From ZCTH02-B3 sp036563895 (GTDB taxonomy: Bacteria > Bacillota > Bacilli > Paenibacillales > Paenibacillaceae), in the NCBI GenBank assembly GCA_036563895.1, contig DATCLN010000164.1, forward strand, positions 1 through 36,939: DNA of 36,939 nt. Reading direction: 5' to 3'. Both the position numbers and the translations under genes were made by a program. Of the stretch, positions 33,724-36,939 are shown piece by piece (positions within the stretch are counted from its first letter, which is position 1; each line of letters starts with the position of its first letter). The notes under the pieces were generated by a model, which was given only the letters and a program-made list of their open reading frames with translations, ran no database searches and had not been told where the DNA came from.

Positions 33724-33739
33724 ATTTGTATGTACTTGT
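33724..33739. promoter_or_regulatory. AraR-like operator 2
   Basis: ATTTGTATGTACTTGT keeps the left ATTTGTA half and the TGTAC half. Its centre is 32 bases from that of operator 1. Confidence 0.65.
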
Positions 33740-33756
33740 GTTTTATTTTTTGTACC

Positions 33757-33772
33757 ATTTGTACGTCCTTTC
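33757..33772. promoter_or_regulatory. AraR-like operator 3
   Basis: ATTTGTACGTCCTTTC keeps ATTTGTACGT with a weaker right half. Its centre is 33 bases from that of operator 2. The 292-base gap 33600-33891 thus holds the ara control region and the rph terminator. Confidence 0.6.
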
Positions 33773-33851
33773 ATGGGCTGTCATGCATGGACAAACAGCC
33801 TCCGCAAAACGCCGGCGAATTCATTCTTCGGAGACGGACTCCCATGCCGGG

Positions 33852-33878
33852 CATAAATAAAGGCCGGGTTATCCGGCC
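33852..33878 (-). terminator. Terminator downstream of the rph pseudogene
   Basis: GGCCGG (33862-33867) and CCGGCC (33873-33878) form a 6-bp stem with a 5-base loop, followed on the minus strand by TTTATTTAT. It lies about 15 bases past the ancestral stop codon. Confidence 0.7.
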
Positions 33879-33891
33879 CTTGAAAGCCAAT

Positions 33892-36270
33892 TTACAGAAT
33901 CTCAACATACCCTTCCATTCCGTTAACGCGAATGTTCGCTCCGTCTTTGATCCGCCTGGTGGCCCCCTCCACACCGACAACGGCGGGCAAGCCATATTCG
34001 CGCGCGATGACGGCGCCGTGGGTCATCAGCCATGATGATTTCCCCGTCGGACGTGATGACCCGCGGCGGCGTCAGTTTTTCGTATAACCTGTACTCGTCC
34101 TTCCGCACGCCGACGATCCTTCGATCCAGCTTACGTGTGCTTACGGCTTCGCGCAGTTCTTCAAAGGTGAGGAAATAAATATCTTCCTTCTCTCCAATGA
34201 CGCCGGCATGCACAAGCTGCTCGGCTTCTTTCAGCAACGCCTGCTTGTAGATGAAATAGCGGTTCATCATGGCATATTTGGGATATTCCCGGAAGCCGCT
34301 GAAATTCCGGATGACGTCAATCATGCGCTTGGTTTCGGCTGCTTTCCGCTCACCATCCGGCAACGACTTCAGCCGGTCCAGCAGCTCCCGTTCTTTTTTC
34401 AACGCCGCCTGCCGTCCCTGCTCAAATTTCCGCCGGCCGGCATTCGGCCCATGGTTTTTGATGTTGCTCAGAATGAGCGGAATCAGGGTGGTCGGTTTTT
34501 CACTCCATCGCGTTCGGGTGATGTCGATTTCACCTGGGCATCGCATGCCGTATTGGTCCAGAAATGCGCGGATCGCGTCCCGAGCTTCCCTGCCGCCGTC
34601 GAATTTCACCAATTCTTCCAGGAAGCCGTCATCCTTTGCCTGCCGCAAATAGGCGATCAGTTCCGGATACGGGCGAATGACATCGGCGACGTCGAGCAGC
34701 GCGAGCCCCATTTCCGAAGTCACGTTGCCCGGCACCGATTGGGACAGCGTATCGGCCGCGTTTCTTTCGCCCAGCCATTCGTACATCTTCTCGTTGATCC
34801 ATCGCGAAGCGTTCTGGGCAGCGGTAATGACGCCCAGACATTGCGGATTGAAAAGCGTCTTCTTCAATTGCTCGAGGTCTTCCAGAATAAAATCGAACAG
34901 CGCGGTTCCCGATTTCGTCCGGATGGTTTGTCTGCATGCCTCAATCGACGCTTGGCTGCGCCGGATCAGATCGGAAACGACAGCCGGGTCGATTTCGGGC
35001 GGCTCCTGAAAAGCCGCCGGCAGGTCCGGACGGCTGCCGCCGGTCCCATGGTCATGGAAATCCCGCTCGACTATGGTCATCAGCGCGTCTTGCATGAGAG
35101 GATCGTGCTGACCCATGGACTTTAGAAACGTTTCCCGGCTGTCGGGCGAAGCAAGCAGCGGGGTCACGTCCACAAACAACCTGCCGCCGGCCGTGCGCAT
35201 GGGAGCGCGCGTCGTCAGCAGAAAAAAAGACAACCCCAACGGTCTGATCGGATCGGTCATCATTTGTTGGTGACCGACAGAGATGTAGACGCGGTATTCT
35301 CCGTCCCCTGCATCCGGAACCGGAAACAGCGTCGTAATGGGCCGACTTTGGACCACGTAAAACGTATCCTGCGCCAGACACCATCGATATCCTGGGGCCG
35401 GCCGAAGTGCGCTTCAATCCGCCTCCCGATGCGTGCCAATTGCAAAATTTGCTCGTCGGCCAAGACCTGTGTTTGCTGCCGTCCGGTTTCAATCGGCTTC
35501 TTCTCCGTTCCGCCTTCTTTTTTCCCATACACAGCCGCCGTTTTGGTCGCGATTCTCTTCTCTACGATTTTCCCGTCCCACACTTTGTACCCGTCGGCAG
35601 AGACCAAGCCGGAGACGAGCGCTTCGCCAAGTCCAAAAACGGCATCGATGGACAGCAGCTTGCGGTTGGAAGTTACCGGGTCGGCCGTAAACAATACTCC
35701 CGAAGCCTGGGGAAACACCATCTTTTGCACGATCACGGCGATCGAAATATTGCGATGATCGAATCCGTTCTGCATCCGGTAGACCACCGCGCGCTCCGTA
35801 AACAGGGAAGCCCAACACATGCGAATATGACGCAGGATCGATGGCAGGCCGATGATGTTCAAGTAGCTTTCTTGTTGACCGGCAAAAGATGCCTGCGGCA
35901 AATCTTCCGCCGTCGCGCTGGAGCGGACGGCATACGCCTGCCCTTCGCCACACCTGGAAAGATGTTCGGCCACGGCCCTCCTTACTTCGTCGGGGATTTC
36001 CGCGTCGATGATGGCCCGGCGGATCTTTGCGGTGATGTCGCTGATTTGATTCCGGTCCCCTGCCTCAAGCGCGCCCAGCCGGCCGATCAAAGCTTGCACC
36101 GTTTCGTTTTGTCCCACGGCTAGTTGGTAGGCCGCTGTCGTCACGCAAAATCCGTCCGGCACTTGTATGCCTTGAATCCTGAACAATTCCCCCAGGTTCG
36201 CCCCTTTTCCGCCCACGAGCGCGAGATGCGTTTTATCCGCTTCCTGCAGACCAAGAACCAAAGCACGCAC
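33892..36270 (-). pseudogene. rph: Broken rifamycin-inactivating phosphotransferase (Rph, PEP-synthase family)
   Basis: Intact Rph transfers the beta-phosphate of ATP to rifamycins. It has an ATP-binding domain, a rifamycin-binding domain and a swivelling histidine domain, about 870 residues in all. Here the start is GTG at 36270 after GGAGGGAGGGAGT, giving VRALVLGLQEADKTHLALVGGKGANLGELF. The frame is lost near 35383: DNA that should read 'DIEWCLAQDTFYVVQSRPITT' is one base short in the E-W codons. The second frame (from about 35383 to 34031) covers the rest of the ATP-binding domain and the whole middle domain, to LTPPRVITSDGEIIM. There a deletion of about 65-70 codons joins, out of frame, to LMTHGAVIAREYGLPAVVGV, which holds the catalytic histidine and runs to TAA at 33892-33894. 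The segment is more A+T rich than its neighbours, which suggests acquisition. A sequencing error could explain the frameshift but not the deletion. Confidence 0.92.
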
Positions 36271-36308
36271 ACTCCCTCCCTCCTCATCAACTTTTTTTGA
36301 AAAACCCT

Positions 36309-36337
36309 TTGACAATCGATCAACGGCATGATATAAT
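36309..36337 (+). promoter_or_regulatory. Perfect consensus sigma-A promoter on the plus strand
   Basis: TTGACA (36309-36314) and TATAAT (36332-36337) are exactly 17 bases apart, a full match to consensus. It points away from rph, towards a region with no plus-strand gene, and initiation is expected near 36344. Confidence 0.7.
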
Positions 36338-36363
36338 AAAAGTGTAAAATGGGTTATTTTTTG

Positions 36364-36392
36364 ATTAAATTAGAATTTACCGGTTTTTTCAA
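36364..36392 (-). promoter_or_regulatory. Candidate promoter of rph
   Basis: On the minus strand TTGAAA (36392-36387) and TTTAAT (36369-36364) are 17 bases apart. The leader would be about 87 bases and would pass through the plus-strand promoter. No rifamycin-associated element (a GC-rich 19-bp palindrome reported before some rph genes) is seen. Confidence 0.45.
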
Positions 36393-36482
36393 TATATCAT
36401 CATGACGGTTACGATGTCAAGCCCGACTTTTCCAGTCGACTTTTTTTGCCTTCGCACCACGCGGAACGAAAATGCCGCGTAC

Positions 36483-36509
36483 AAAAAAGGCCGGGATATT
36501 CGGCCTTTT
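36483..36509. terminator. Bidirectional terminator between rph and the acyl-CoA synthetase gene
   Basis: AAAAGGCCG (36485-36493) and CGGCCTTTT (36501-36509) form a 9-bp stem with a 7-base loop. A runs and T runs flank it, so it can work in both directions. On the minus strand it lies about 50 bases after the synthetase stop. Confidence 0.8.
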
Positions 36510-36515
36510 CTCTCT

Positions 36516-36549
<34 letters not shown>

Positions 36550-36558
36550 TGACCTGAT

Positions 36559-36939
36559 TCAGCTTTTCCGCATCATCGTCTCGGCCAGCTGCACAAAATG
36601 GCGGATCGAGTCCGGGTTGGCCATCACGCCCCTGTTGACCGCCTTTTCCACCGGAACACCCATCAGGATGCGCTTGATGGGCACCTCCAGCTTTTTGCCG
36701 TTCAGCGTGCGGGGCACCTCGGAAATTTCAAGGATCTCGTCGGGCACATGCCTTGGCGAGCATTTCTCGCGCACCCGCCGTTTGATCCGGTCTTTCAGCT
36801 CCTCATCCAGCCTGGCGCCCTTCCGCAGAACGACAAACAGCAGCATTTTCAGCTTCCCCGTCCCGTCGTCGACGTCGATCACCAGGCTGTCCTTCACGTC
36901 TTCGCCGTCTTCCACCGCGCTGTAGATCTCGCTCGTGCC
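36559..36939 (-). CDS. Acetoacetyl-CoA synthetase (acetoacetate--CoA ligase), C-terminal part
   Basis: The frame is open from the window edge (base 36939) to TGA at 36559-36561 and gives 126 residues. It is the C-terminal subdomain of an acyl-CoA synthetase of the ANL superfamily, which rotates to complete thioester formation. It begins GTSEIYSAVEDGEDVKDSLV, continues with CSPRHVPDEILEISEVPRTLNGKKLEVPIKRIL, where LNGKK carries the conserved adenylation lysine, and ends with a long tail (NPDSIRHFVQL) typical of acetoacetyl-CoA synthetase rather than acetyl-CoA synthetase. The reaction would be ATP-dependent activation of acetoacetate. The N-terminal adenylation domain lies outside the window, so specificity is inferred from the tail only. 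Confidence 0.85.
   Translation of the reverse strand, partial: GTSEIYSAVEDGEDVKDSLVIDVDDGTGKLKMLLFVVLRKGARLDEELKDRIKRRVREKCSPRHVPDEILEISEVPRTLNGKKLEVPIKRILMGVPVEKAVNRGVMANPDSIRHFVQLAETMMRKS

Larger units (their letters stand above)
36344..36509 (+). ncRNA. Possible small RNA between a consensus promoter and a terminator
   Basis: A transcript from the promoter at 36309-36337 to the hairpin ending at 36509 would be about 165 nucleotides. The interval contains A+T-rich sequence, a seven-T run at 36441-36447 and no convincing gene; the only ATG frame of note (36402) has no SD and reads through the terminator. No known RNA family is recognised. The claim rests only on the two signals. Confidence 0.3.

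Noticed and set aside
33755..33780. Catabolite-responsive element (cre) before araD
   Set aside because: The stretch TGAAAGGACGTACA on the minus strand lacks the central CG at the required place.
35260..36315. Treating the two halves of rph as separate functional genes
   Set aside because: Both are collinear parts of one family, the second has no start signal, and the join restores a conserved motif when one base is added.

Overview
The window comes from a GC-rich, endospore-forming member of the Bacillales, most likely Paenibacillaceae (Thermobacillus, Cohnella or Paenibacillus-like). The evidence is a long, almost unbroken minus-strand run that follows the Bacillus spoIIIE-ymf-pgsA-cinA-recA-rny-ymdB-spoVS-miaB-ricA order, the sporulation genes spoVS, sleB and spoIIIE, SD sequences close to AGGAGG, and promoters that fit sigma-A, sigma-H, sigma-G and possibly sigma-K. 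About 12 of 29 gene starts are TTG or GTG. The family-level placement is inference; no rRNA is present.

Layout, left to right. (a) 1-175: tail of a membrane transporter on the plus strand. (b) 217-3695: a biotin uptake locus. A single minus-strand polypeptide carries two ECF ATPases and the EcfT membrane component, divergent from plus-strand bioY; a BirA-type operator lies between them. (c) 3785-4511: an unrecognised plus-strand gene built from two similar modules, with a possible late-sporulation promoter. (d) 4668-16526, minus strand: ricA, miaB, a PduL-type phosphotransacylase, korB-korA, a membrane dipeptidase, spoVS, ymdB, rny, recX and recA. (e) 16738-29500, minus strand: cinA, pgsA, rimO, yajQ, rodZ, ymfJ, ymfI, ymfH, ymfF, sleB and spoIIIE. 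(f) 29598-33599: the araD-araB-araA operon (transcribed in that order) behind three evenly spaced AraR-like boxes. (g) 33892-36270: a decayed rifamycin phosphotransferase gene (rph) in a visibly more A+T-rich segment. (h) 36309-36509: a consensus promoter and a terminator on the plus strand with no gene between them. (i) 36559-36939: 3' end of an acetoacetyl-CoA synthetase gene.

How the genes work together. RicA, Rny and YmdB belong to the RNA-processing and developmental-control network. RecA, RecX and CinA concern recombination and DNA damage. MiaB and RimO are paired radical-SAM methylthiolases acting on tRNA and ribosomal protein S12. YmfF, YmfH and YmfI correspond to the Bacillus EF-P modification cluster. 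KorAB makes acyl-CoA and reduced ferredoxin, and the adjacent PduL could convert the acyl-CoA to acyl-phosphate. SpoVS, SleB, SpoIIIE and perhaps the unknown 225-residue protein serve sporulation and germination. AraDBA converts L-arabinose to xylulose 5-phosphate.

Most distinctive observations: the one-chain EcfA-A-T biotin energiser with paired active-site defects; the two-module gene beside ricA; the rph pseudogene with one frameshift and one out-of-frame deletion; a cluster of about four approximately 35-bp repeats including a perfect 20-bp inverted pair; a 20-bp-period degenerate tandem repeat; a possible orphan transcript; and a RicA with no cysteine. Nothing in the window amounts to a clearly new multi-gene system.
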